From Deltaproteobacteria bacterium (GTDB lineage Bacteria; Myxococcota_A; UBA796; CAJQPC01): a stretch of DNA of 64,000 nucleotides. This document shows, in pieces, positions 36,690 to 46,705 of this stretch. The notes beneath the pieces are model-generated. The model was given only the letters and a program-made list of their open reading frames with translations, was not told the origin of the DNA and made no database searches. Position 1 is the stretch's first letter; every line of letters begins with the position of its first letter. Position numbers and translations under genes: made by a program. The stretch is taken from the NCBI GenBank assembly GCA_016717595.1, contig JADKFE010000016.1:43555-107554 (forward strand), given 5' to 3'.

Positions 36690-37346
36690 ATGAACCCCGT
36701 CTCATGGCTCTTGTCCCTCGTGATCTTGTGGGGGCCGATCCTCCTGGCGCTCACCGCGCTGGCGCCGATCAGCGCGCGGGGCTGGAGCCTGCACCTCGTC
36801 AGCACGACGGCCTTGGCCTGGCTGGTCACCCGGGCGCTCACGGTGCTGTTTTTTGTGCCCATCGCCGCCGCCGCTCCGGGGCGATACCGGGTCATCCCCC
36901 GATTCCCGGCGTTTGGTGTGCTCTCTGGGGCGATGGGTGTAGCGCTCATCGCCTATGGCGCGTGGCGGGCGAACGATGAGGGCCTGGGCTTCTACACCCT
37001 CGGCGTCGGGGTGCTCGGCCTCGTCTGCTTACGAAACGGCCGGTCCTTTCGGGATCTGCCGATCTGGGAGTCGAGCATGAGCCTCCGCGGCGAGGCCCTG
37101 CGCGTAGAGGGCGTCAGCGGGGCCGTCGATGTGCCCCTGCGCGACGCGAAGGTGCTCCGCCGCCGCCGAGACGGCTCGTTCTTGATCACCACCGCCGAGG
37201 GCGCCTTGGACACCCTCGTGCTCACGCGTAAGGCCGGGGGCCGCTACTGGGTGGACGACGCCGAGGGCCTGCTCGTGGCGATCACGCCGCTGGTTCGCCT
37301 GGAGGAGACCGACTCCTTGTTGCGCGCGCGGCCGCCGTCGCCGTGA
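36690..37346 (+). CDS. Membrane protein of unknown function
   Basis: 218 residues. Four hydrophobic helices lie in the first ~120 residues (WLLSLVILWGPILLALTALA, ALAWLVTRALTVLFFVPIAA, FGVLSGAMGVALIAYGAW, TLGVGVLGLVCL), then a C-terminal soluble domain of short strands that looks PH-like (LRGEALRVEGVSGAVDVPL, DGSFLITTAEGALDTLVL). No family is assigned. It is divergent from the cNMP-binding gene with 92 bp between starts. Confidence 0.7.
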   Translation: MNPVSWLLSLVILWGPILLALTALAPISARGWSLHLVSTTALAWLVTRALTVLFFVPIAAAAPGRYRVIPRFPAFGVLSGAMGVALIAYGAWRANDEGLGFYTLGVGVLGLVCLRNGRSFRDLPIWESSMSLRGEALRVEGVSGAVDVPLRDAKVLRRRRDGSFLITTAEGALDTLVLTRKAGGRYWVDDAEGLLVAITPLVRLEETDSLLRARPPSP

Positions 37347-37415
37347 GGAGCGCCCTTGCGCCCCGGCCTCCGCTTCGGTAGCCTGTAGTTCATTCGCCCC
37401 ACCGGAGCGCCCACG

Positions 37416-37604
37416 ATGCCCGACCTGCGCAAGAAGCTCAAGGACAAGCTCAAGTCCGTCGTCAACCGGCTCTCCGGTGAGTACTCCGCGGTCGCGCCGG
37501 AGACGATTGAGCCCTACGAGCGCCCGGGCAAACCCGTCGATGACGCCGAGGTCAAGGTGATCCGGGCGAACCTGAACCGGCCCAAGAACCGCGGCGAGAC
37601 CTGA
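37416..37604 (+). CDS. Small basic protein of unknown function
   Basis: 62 residues: a lysine/leucine-rich amphipathic helix (MPDLRKKLKDKLKSVVNRL) followed by an extended, charged segment (YERPGKPVDDAEVKVIRANL). GGAG precedes the ATG. Codon use matches its neighbours, so it is likely a real gene. Function unknown. Confidence 0.6.
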   Translation: MPDLRKKLKDKLKSVVNRLSGEYSAVAPETIEPYERPGKPVDDAEVKVIRANLNRPKNRGET

Positions 37605-37623
37605 GCTGGGTCAAGGTCTGGGC

Positions 37624-38019
37624 TCAGAGCAGCTCGGGATCCGGGGCGGTGCCATCTTGGGCGAGGCGCACCTGCACCTCTAAGGCGCGCACCCGGCGGC
37701 GCAGGCGCTCGCTCGTCTCGTGCTCGGCGGTCAGGGCCGTCTTGACCTCGGCGAGCTCGGCCTCTAAGCGGGTGCGAAGGCGCTCCAGACGGCGATTGGA
37801 GTCCAGCGCGAGGCGCAGGCGATCGTCGCCCTCGGCGCTTGGCGCGGCGGCGGGGCGGTCGAGGAGCTCTTGCACCCGGGCGCGAAGGCGCTGGGTCTCG
37901 GCGCGTAAGGTCTCGGCGCGCTGGGCGGCGATCTCTGCGCGTTGGCGCTCGTAGTCGGCCTCTTCGATGGCGGCGTCACGATCGCGCCGCAGCTCCTCCA
38001 CCAAGATGTCTCGGCTCAA
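37624..38019 (-). CDS. Coiled-coil protein of unknown function
   Basis: 131 residues, almost entirely a heptad-patterned coiled coil rich in Arg, Glu and Ala (ERQRAEIAAQRAETLRAETQ, RRLERLRTRLEAELAEVKTA). TTG 38019 is preferred because GAGGAGG lies 5 bp upstream; an earlier TTG at 38037 is possible. It is transcribed together with, or just after, the DUF374 acyltransferase gene upstream (31-bp gap). Confidence 0.65.
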   Translation of the reverse strand: MSRDILVEELRRDRDAAIEEADYERQRAEIAAQRAETLRAETQRLRARVQELLDRPAAAPSAEGDDRLRLALDSNRRLERLRTRLEAELAEVKTALTAEHETSERLRRRVRALEVQVRLAQDGTAPDPELL

Positions 38020-38050
38020 GGGCTCCTCCTCATTCAATCAAGGTAGCACG

Positions 38051-38656
38051 TCATTTTGGGGGGGACCGCGTCAGCGCGTCGGTGAGCGCGGCGAGGCCCT
38101 CGTCCCAAGGGCCTTCAGGCGGCGGGTCGAGGCGGATCGCCCAGACATGAAGCGTCGCGAAGGGCCAAGGCACCATGAACCGATCCCAGCTCCGCGCGCG
38201 CCAGGCCCGGCTTGGCTGAACCCGCACCACGACGATGGGCCGTCGCGACGCGAGGGCGAGGCGCACGGCGCCGGGCTTGGGCACCCCGGCGGGGCCTCGG
38301 GGACCATCGACGGCGAGCACAGGAGAGAGGCCCTCGGCCAAGCCCTCGGAGGCGCGCGAGAGCGCCTCGGCGCCACCTTTGGAGCTGCCGCCGCGCACGA
38401 GCGGGAAGCCGAAGACCGAGAGCGCCCCGGCGATGATCTCGCCGTCTTTGGACTGGCTGACCATCGGCAGCATGGACCGGCCTCGGGCGAGCAGGCCCGC
38501 CGGGAGCAGCTCACCGTGCAAGATCGCGACGACCACGGGGCCCTCGGCCATCGTCTCGTCGAGCGCGCCCACGTCGAGGCGCAGCCGCCAGGTGCTCGCC
38601 CAGACCAAGGCCATTCGCCCCAGCGTCACGCCCAACAGCCGCGCCCATCGGCTCAC
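38051..38656 (-). CDS. DUF374 family lysophospholipid acyltransferase-like protein
   Basis: 201 residues from GTG 38656. The motifs match DUF374, a branch of the lysophospholipid acyltransferase superfamily: the ILHGELLPAG histidine region (in place of HX4D), SQSKDGEIIAG, GFPLVRGGSSKGGAEAL and VDGPRGPAGVPKPGAV. The family is thought to acylate lipid A or phospholipid precursors at the inner membrane. A 69-codon upstream extension of the frame is not conserved and overlaps the next gene. An N-terminal hydrophobic segment (LLGVTLGRMALVWAST) may anchor it. Confidence 0.82.
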   Translation of the reverse strand: MSRWARLLGVTLGRMALVWASTWRLRLDVGALDETMAEGPVVVAILHGELLPAGLLARGRSMLPMVSQSKDGEIIAGALSVFGFPLVRGGSSKGGAEALSRASEGLAEGLSPVLAVDGPRGPAGVPKPGAVRLALASRRPIVVVRVQPSRAWRARSWDRFMVPWPFATLHVWAIRLDPPPEGPWDEGLAALTDALTRSPPK

Positions 38657-38739
38657 GTCTCGCCCTCTGCGCTCGGTGTGGAGGTGGTTAGAATAAGCCG
38701 TCCCCCGCCCTGTCGCGCGGGTGAAACGAGAGGTCCGCC

Positions 38740-39708
38740 GTGTCTGAGCCCAGCCCCCCCAAGCTGCCCATCGGCGCGCAGACCCACAACGAGGCCAAGG
38801 TGACCTACACCCGCCGCTCCGAGTCAGACGCGGCGGTGTTTGTGGACGACACGCCTCTGCCACGGGCGATGGTGATCGCGCCCTCGGCCAGCCTCAGCGT
38901 CGGCGAGCGCGCCGTGGCCGCCCGGGCCCTGGGCCTCTCGGAGAGCGCGCTGGACCGCCTCGTGGCCACCGGGGCGCCCCTCGTGCTGGCGACGGCCGCC
39001 AGCGTCGAGGCCGCTGAGGCGCTCAAGGGCGAGTGGTCGGGCCGCATCAGCGGCGTCGTCGTGAAGGACACCCAGGCCCTACGCCCGCCCTGGACCGTGC
39101 CCGCCCTGGTGGGCCTCTTCGGCGGCGGGTTTGTGCTCGGCGGCCTCGGCCTCGTCTCCTTCATCTTCTTGGGCCTCTTCGCCTTGGTGCTTCTGGGCTT
39201 GGCGGTGCTGATGATGATCGCAGGCGTCGCCGCGCTCATCACCGCGTCCGCCCAAGGCGGCCAAGAGGAGCGCCGCCTGCGCGCGGGCCTCGCCGCCCGA
39301 GGCCAAGGCCGCCCCGCCGACCGCGACCCCCGCACGAAGGCCCTCGCCGAGCGGGTGCGCGCCAATTTGAGCCGCATCGGCGCCGATCCCGAGCTGCCCG
39401 ATCTCGCCAAGAACGATCTCCAGTCCGCCTTGGCGGGTGTGCTGGATGAGCTGGATGAGCTGCTCCTCGCGGGCGGCGACACCGGCGGGGCCGAGGCCAA
39501 GCTCGCCGAGGTCGAGGCCGCGCTCAAAGACCTCGGCGGCGCCACGGCCGGCGGGGCCAAGGTCGGCGGCTCGGCCACGGATCGGCTGCGCTCGGCGTCC
39601 TCAGCGCTCAAGGGCAGCGTAGAGCTTCAGCCCAAACGCTCCGCCGCTGAAGAGGAGGTCGAGCGGCGCCTGCAGGCCGCCCGAGCCAAACGGGGCGACA
39701 AGGCGTGA
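38740..39708 (+). CDS. Membrane protein with coiled-coil C-terminus, unknown function
   Basis: 322 residues from GTG 38740. An N-terminal soluble domain (about 1-120) precedes two close hydrophobic helices (about 125-175, ALVGLFGGGFVLGGLGLVSF and LGLFALVLLGLAVLMMIAGV), then a long charged helical region with an Ala/Gly-rich spacer. No family is recognised. A TAGAAT -10-like element lies at 38689-38694. Its stop overlaps the start of the trmK-like gene by 4 bp (GTGA), so the two are coupled. Confidence 0.7.
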   Translation: MSEPSPPKLPIGAQTHNEAKVTYTRRSESDAAVFVDDTPLPRAMVIAPSASLSVGERAVAARALGLSESALDRLVATGAPLVLATAASVEAAEALKGEWSGRISGVVVKDTQALRPPWTVPALVGLFGGGFVLGGLGLVSFIFLGLFALVLLGLAVLMMIAGVAALITASAQGGQEERRLRAGLAARGQGRPADRDPRTKALAERVRANLSRIGADPELPDLAKNDLQSALAGVLDELDELLLAGGDTGGAEAKLAEVEAALKDLGGATAGGAKVGGSATDRLRSASSALKGSVELQPKRSAAEEEVERRLQAARAKRGDKA

Positions 39709-40337
39709 GCGGCGCCGCCACCGGGCGACCCCGTCGGGAGCTCATCGTGCGCCTCGCCCAAGAGGCCCTCGCCCAGCTCGGACCGGATCCCGTCGTGGTG
39801 GATGTCGGCTGTGACCACGGGCACGTCGCCGCGGCGCTCGGCGCCATCGGGGTAGAGCGCCGCCGCCAGCGCCTGCCGCGCCGGGAGGACGTCACGCTCG
39901 TCGTGGCCGACGGCCTCACCCCCTTTCGGCGGGTGGACCTCGCCGTGATCACCGGCATGGGCGCCGAGACCATCCTCAGCGTGCTCGACGCCGGCCCTCG
40001 CCCCGCCGTCGCGGTCTTACACGCCCCGGAGCGCGCCTGGGCCTTACGCCAGGGCCTCGCCGCGCGGGGGTACCGCATCGACGCCGAGGGCTTGGCCCCC
40101 GAGGCCCGGGGCTACGCCGAGGTGATGCGGGTGAGCACGGGTGAAGAGACGGCGACGGGCCTGGGCTTGGCCTTCGGACCCAAGCTCCTCGATGACCCCT
40201 TGCTCTTGGAGCACGTCGCCCACGAGCGCGCGCGCTGGGCCATCCGCGCCGAGCACGCCTCGTCCCCCGAGCGTGAGGCGGCCGAGGCCTGGCTCCGCTT
40301 CTTCGATGATGTGAGCGCTCAGCGCCGCTCAGCCTGA
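39705..40337 (+). CDS. TrmK-like tRNA (adenine-N1)-methyltransferase
   Basis: 210 residues. The SAM-binding motif I is VVDVGCDHGHVAAAL, followed by LAVITGMGAETILSVLD, which matches the GMGG region of TrmK (COG2384), the enzyme that methylates A22 of some bacterial tRNAs. The C-terminal helices (PEREAAEAWLRFF) are shorter than in B. subtilis TrmK. The start is a GTG overlapping the previous stop. The 3' end overlaps a convergent small gene by 19 bp. Confidence 0.78.
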   Translation: MSGAATGRPRRELIVRLAQEALAQLGPDPVVVDVGCDHGHVAAALGAIGVERRRQRLPRREDVTLVVADGLTPFRRVDLAVITGMGAETILSVLDAGPRPAVAVLHAPERAWALRQGLAARGYRIDAEGLAPEARGYAEVMRVSTGEETATGLGLAFGPKLLDDPLLLEHVAHERARWAIRAEHASSPEREAAEAWLRFFDDVSAQRRSA

Positions 40338-40528
40338 CCGTGGGCCTGAATCGCGGCGAGGATGTGGCAGACCCAGCCGAAGAAGCCGCCGGTGCCGATC
40401 CAGAAGCCCGGGGTGAAGATCAGCCAGAACAGGCCCCAGCCCCAACGACCGGCGTAAATCTGGCCGACGCCGGGGACGATAAAGCTGAGGATCGCGGCGG
40501 CGCGGGGATCTTTGGAGTTGCTCGACAC
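40319..40528 (-). CDS. Small TM2-like membrane protein
   Basis: 69 residues from GTG 40528, with AGGAG 7 bp upstream. Two hydrophobic segments (AAAILSFIVPGVGQIYAG and GLFWLIFTPGFWIGTGGFFG) joined by a short turn, with the GVGQIYAGRWGWGLFW pattern, resemble TM2-domain proteins. Function unknown. It is convergent with the trmK-like gene and lies 27 bp downstream of the next minus-strand gene. Confidence 0.7.
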   Translation of the reverse strand: MSSNSKDPRAAAILSFIVPGVGQIYAGRWGWGLFWLIFTPGFWIGTGGFFGWVCHILAAIQAHGQAERR

Positions 40529-40555
40529 GGGTAGGCTCCTACGTTGGCGCCGAAC

Positions 40556-41599
40556 CTACGGCTCGGGCTTCGGCTTTGTTTCAGCGATCAGGCGGGTGGA
40601 CTGGCCTCGGGCGGCGGCCTCGGCCTCTAAGGCGGCGCGAAGGCTGAGGTCGGCGTCAGAGAGGCGCACGCCCAGGCGCGACATCTCGGCGTAGATCGCC
40701 ACCACGTCTACCTCAATCTCGGCGGCGGCGCGTAAGGCGGCGTCTCCGCGGCGCTCCTCCAGAAGCTCGCCGACCTTTCGGGAGAGCGCCTCGCGGGTGG
40801 CGAGCAGGCGCAGGCGCTCCAAGGCGCGGTTGAAGTCCTCAAGCTGGCGCTCTAGACGCTGCTCTAAGCTGATGAGCCCGGCGTCTCGGGCGTCGAGGCG
40901 GCCTCGCTCCTCATCCACCGCCCGCACCTCGCCGTCCTCGGGGGGCAGGCCCAGGGCCTCGTTCGCCCGGATGAGCTGGGCGCGCAGGTGAACGAGCTCG
41001 GACTGCCGGGCCTCTAAGCCCGCGCGCTCCAGGCGCAGATCGTCGATGCGGCGCACCAAGAACGCGCGGTGGGGCGCGGCCTCAAAGATCACCCCGTCGT
41101 TGCTCTCGATGAACGACTGGCTCATCAAATGCTGCACCGCAGCAATTAACGACTCGGCGGCCTTCTCTCGGCGGCGCCGGGCCCGGCCACGCCGCCGGGG
41201 GCTGAACATCAAGGCGCCGATCAGCACACCCAAGATCCCGAACAGGATCGCCACCTGCCCGATCATCTGAATGCCGATCAAGGTGGCCGCGGCGATGACG
41301 CCCAAGGCCTTGCGGTGGGCCCAGGCCAGCTCACTCCAGCCGAGGATGGCCTCTAGGGCCTCATCCGCGCGCTCAAGCTCATAAAACCGGCGCTGGACCT
41401 CGGCCCAGGCCTCCACAGAGACCTTCGCGCCGTCGCCGCCGCTGGGCCCGAGCCCGAGGTGCGCCAGGGGCTCACGCAAGACCCCGGCGTTGCGGAGCTT
41501 TCGTCGCCAGTCTTCGATGGGGTCGTTGGCGGCGCAGGACGCGAGCGTCTCGTGGTCCAAGACGACCCGTCTCGGCAGCGCGCTCAGCGGATCAACCAT
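40556..41599 (-). CDS. Membrane and coiled-coil protein of unknown function
   Basis: 347 residues. A soluble N-terminal region is followed by a membrane hairpin (about 95-130, HRKALGVIAAATLIGIQMIG and VAILFGILGVLIGALMF), a very basic RRRGRARRRREK stretch, and ~200 residues of charged coiled coil. ATG 41599 is favoured over GTG 41608 because the GGAGAGG upstream is too close to the GTG. No family is recognised. It is divergent from the second TSP3 gene. Confidence 0.68.
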   Translation of the reverse strand: MVDPLSALPRRVVLDHETLASCAANDPIEDWRRKLRNAGVLREPLAHLGLGPSGGDGAKVSVEAWAEVQRRFYELERADEALEAILGWSELAWAHRKALGVIAAATLIGIQMIGQVAILFGILGVLIGALMFSPRRRGRARRRREKAAESLIAAVQHLMSQSFIESNDGVIFEAAPHRAFLVRRIDDLRLERAGLEARQSELVHLRAQLIRANEALGLPPEDGEVRAVDEERGRLDARDAGLISLEQRLERQLEDFNRALERLRLLATREALSRKVGELLEERRGDAALRAAAEIEVDVVAIYAEMSRLGVRLSDADLSLRAALEAEAAARGQSTRLIAETKPKPEP

Positions 41600-41720
41600 C
41601 GACGACACCCTCTCCGCGGCGCGCTGAGCGACGACCGCGCCCTGTTTCTACCACAGCGAGGCCCCAGGAGCGTGAGACATCACGCTATCCTGAGCCGGTC
41701 CCCTTACCCCCGGAAGCAAG

Positions 41721-43965
<2,245 letters not shown>

Positions 43966-44167
43966 CGATCCCGAGGACGACCTCGACGACGGCCTGCCCC
44001 AAGAGACCGGGCTGACCTCGGGAGATCCCAAAGGCGGTGGCGGCTGCGGCTGCGCCACGGACACCAGCGGCGGCGCCGGGACGCTCGCCCTGGGGCTCCT
44101 CGCCTTGGCGACGATTCTTCGCCGCCGGGCGCGGACGGCGCCCTGAGGCTCCTTCGCCGCGGAGATT

Positions 44168-44176
44168 TGCTATCAT
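44168..44176 (+). promoter_or_regulatory. Extended -10 element before the carbamoyltransferase gene
   Basis: TGC followed by TATCAT (44171-44176), an extended -10 with no clear -35. It lies 55 bp upstream of the ATG, just after the TSP3 stop. Confidence 0.4.
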
Positions 44177-44231
44177 CCTCCGTGGCGATGCCCGCCCTGC
44201 GGCCCCCCTTCGCCGGGATAGGATTCCCGCC

Positions 44232-45968
44232 ATGAACATCCTAGGACTGTCCTGCTTTTACCACGACGCCGGGGTGGCGCTCCTTCGGGATGGGCTGCCC
44301 GTCGCGGCGTCTTCAGAGGAGCTGTTCTCTCGGAAGAAGCACGACTCTGACTTCCCGGTGAACACGATCCGCTATGTGCTGCGCGAGGGCGGCATCACCG
44401 CCCAGCAGCTCGACGGGGTCATCTTCTACGACAAGCCGCTGATGAAGTTTGACCGCCTGCTGCGGTACCAGGTCGAGAACTTCCCCAGGTCCTACCGACA
44501 GTTTGTGGACTCGATGCCGCGCTACATCGCCACGCGGCTGCGCCTGCCCAAGCTGCTCGCCGAGCACTTCGACTACCACGGCCCGGTGCTCTACTCCGAG
44601 CATCACCTCTCCCACGCGGCCTCAGCGTTCTACTGCTCGGGCTGGGACGAGGCGACGGTGCTCACCGTAGACGGCGTCGGCGAGTGGGCCACGGCGTCGT
44701 GGGGCGTGGGCCGCGGCACGGATCTGGAGCTTCTGGGCGAGGTGCGTTTCCCGCACTCGTTGGGGATGTTGTACTCGGCGTTCACGTACTACTGCGGGTT
44801 TAAGGTCAACTCCGCGGAGTACAAGCTCATGGGCCTCGCGCCGTATGGTGAGCCTACGATGGTGGAGCCCATCCGCCAGATGATCGAGGTGGCGGACGAC
44901 GGCAGCTTCCGCCTCGACATGCGCTACTTCGACTATGACCGCGGCCAGCGCATGTTCAACGAGAAGTTTGAGGCGCTGATGGGCCAGCCCCGGCGGCCTC
45001 TGGAGGGCGGCGAGCTCACCCAGCACTACAAAGACGTCGCCCGGTCCATCCAAGAGCTGACCAACGAGGTGATGGTCAAGCTCGCGCGCTCGGCCATTGA
45101 GAAGACCGGCGTCAAGCGCCTGTGTATGGCCGGGGGCGTGGCGCTGAACTGCGTCGCCAACGGCGTCATCTTGCGAGAGGCCGGGGTGGAGGACCTCTTC
45201 GTGCAGCCCGCCGCCGGGGACGCGGGCGGGGCCATGGGCGCGGCGTACTTGTTGTGGAACCAGCTCCTCAAGAAGCCTCGGGCGCCGCGTCTGCCGTCGG
45301 TGTACCTCGGGCCGGGCTACACCGAGGAGGAGATCCGCGACACGCTGGACCGCCAAGGCGCCGTCTACCGGCGTCTCGACCGCGAGGAGCTTTTGGAGCG
45401 GGTCGCCGAGCTCATCGACACCGCGCATGTCATCGGATTTTATCAAGGTCGCCTGGAGTGGGGCCCCCGGGCGCTCGGCCACCGCAGCATCATCGGCGAC
45501 GCCCGGCACCCGGAGATGCGCCGCATCATCAACATGAAGATCAAGTTCCGCGAAGGATTTCGGCCCTTCGCGCCCTCGGTCTTGGAGGAGAAGTGCGCGG
45601 AGTGGTTTGAGCTCGACCGCCCCTCGCCCTACATGCTGCTCGTCGCCCAGGTCAAGAAGGACAAGCCGGAGCTTCCCGCGATCACCCATGTGGACGGCAG
45701 CGCGCGAATCCAGACGGTGAACCGCGAGCAAGATCCGCTCTACTACGACCTCATCAACACCTTCTACAAACGTACGGGCTGCCCGGTCATCATCAACACC
45801 TCGATGAACGTGCGCGGCGAGCCCATCGTGAACACGCCTGAAGACGCCTGGCGCTGCTTCATGCGCACCAACATGGACTGCCTCGTGGCCGGGCCCTACC
45901 TGTTGATGAAAGAGGACCAGCCCAAGGTAGAGCTCAAGAGCGCCGCTGAAGAGTTCGGCCTGGACTGA
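44232..45968 (+). CDS. Carbamoyltransferase (NodU/CmcH/TobZ family)
   Basis: 578 residues. The N-terminal part has the ASKHA-type metal/ATP domain (ILGLSCFYHDAGVALL, SEHHLSHAASAFYCSG, LTVDGVGEWATASWG). The C-terminal YrdC-like carbamoyl-adenylate domain has YQGRLEWGPRALGHRSIIGD, EGFRPFAPSVL and PVIINTSMNVRGEPI. These enzymes O-carbamoylate sugars or natural products using carbamoyl phosphate and ATP. No polyketide, peptide or glycosyltransferase genes are near, so the acceptor is unknown; a surface polysaccharide is one guess. ATG 44232 was chosen at the conserved MNILGLSCFYHD. Confidence 0.95.
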   Translation: MNILGLSCFYHDAGVALLRDGLPVAASSEELFSRKKHDSDFPVNTIRYVLREGGITAQQLDGVIFYDKPLMKFDRLLRYQVENFPRSYRQFVDSMPRYIATRLRLPKLLAEHFDYHGPVLYSEHHLSHAASAFYCSGWDEATVLTVDGVGEWATASWGVGRGTDLELLGEVRFPHSLGMLYSAFTYYCGFKVNSAEYKLMGLAPYGEPTMVEPIRQMIEVADDGSFRLDMRYFDYDRGQRMFNEKFEALMGQPRRPLEGGELTQHYKDVARSIQELTNEVMVKLARSAIEKTGVKRLCMAGGVALNCVANGVILREAGVEDLFVQPAAGDAGGAMGAAYLLWNQLLKKPRAPRLPSVYLGPGYTEEEIRDTLDRQGAVYRRLDREELLERVAELIDTAHVIGFYQGRLEWGPRALGHRSIIGDARHPEMRRIINMKIKFREGFRPFAPSVLEEKCAEWFELDRPSPYMLLVAQVKKDKPELPAITHVDGSARIQTVNREQDPLYYDLINTFYKRTGCPVIINTSMNVRGEPIVNTPEDAWRCFMRTNMDCLVAGPYLLMKEDQPKVELKSAAEEFGLD

Positions 45969-45975
45969 GCCGGGC

Positions 45976-46569
45976 TCAGAACTTTGGCCAGGAGCGCGCG
46001 GTGGTGGCCGACCACTGGACGCTGCCCGCGCTGCCGACGGAGTCGGTCACCGTGGCGACGCCCTCCAAGGCGCCGAAGAGCTCGTCGCCGTTCGCGAAGC
46101 CCTCGACCACAAAGAACACGCCGGGAGGATCCTTGACCTCGTACCGCAGGTCGATGGACGACTGGGCGTTGGCCTCGGCGTAGATGATGGCGACCACGGG
46201 GAAACGCCCGGCGTTGTTGATGTCGCCGCGGATCTCGATGACCGTGTTCTCGGTGCGGCTTGAGCTGCCGCCGTTGGCGCGCAGGTAGCTCGTGGGGCCG
46301 CCGGTCCAGTAGCCCTCCAGGGCGGTCCACTCGCCGCCGTCTAGGGTGGCGATGAAGCTTGGCTCCTCGGGATCAAAGACCTCGCCGGGCCCGGTGTCGA
46401 TCCCGTCGTCGCTGTCGCTGGTCACGCCGGTGTCATCGTCGCTGGGGTTGGTGTCTTCAACCACCTCATCCTCGTCTTTGCCCCCGGCGCAGGCCAGCGC
46501 CAGCGCGCCGACGATCCCCATGAACAGCCGCGCCCCGCGCGCTGGGAGCCCACTCTGTGACCACGTCAT
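45976..46569 (-). CDS. Lipoprotein of unknown function
   Basis: 197 residues from ATG 46569 with GAGGG upstream. The signal peptide has lipobox ALALAC. A long Asp/Glu/Thr/Ser-rich spacer (EDEVVEDTNPSDDDTGVTSD) of the type seen in many surface lipoproteins here is followed by a beta-rich domain (SFIATLDGGEWTALEGYWTG, NTVIEIRGDINNAGRFPVVA) that may be a sandwich. It is convergent with the carbamoyltransferase gene and divergent from the next MYXO-CTERM gene. Confidence 0.65.
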   Translation of the reverse strand: MTWSQSGLPARGARLFMGIVGALALACAGGKDEDEVVEDTNPSDDDTGVTSDSDDGIDTGPGEVFDPEEPSFIATLDGGEWTALEGYWTGGPTSYLRANGGSSSRTENTVIEIRGDINNAGRFPVVAIIYAEANAQSSIDLRYEVKDPPGVFFVVEGFANGDELFGALEGVATVTDSVGSAGSVQWSATTARSWPKF

Positions 46570-46635
46570 GCTGCCCTCTCGTTGAGTCGAGTGCATCATA
46601 GCCAAAGACATCCACGAGCCGCGCCAAGGTTGTGC

Positions 46636-46663
46636 TTGGATTCTTCCCAAGGTCTGCTATGCT
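46636..46663 (+). promoter_or_regulatory. Sigma-70-type promoter of the 46706 gene
   Basis: TTGGAT (46636-46641), a 16-bp spacer and TATGCT (46658-46663), preceded by TGC as an extended -10. It lies 43 bp upstream of the TTG start. Confidence 0.55.
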
Positions 46664-46705
46664 GAACGGCTAACCACCTCCGTCGCCCGACCCCTGGAGG
46701 GTTCC

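Noticed and set aside
44037..44231. Upstream extension of the carbamoyltransferase frame
   Set aside because: It overlaps the MYXO-CTERM tail of the TSP3 gene in another frame and is Arg/Ala-rich; the family starts at MNILGLSCFYHD.
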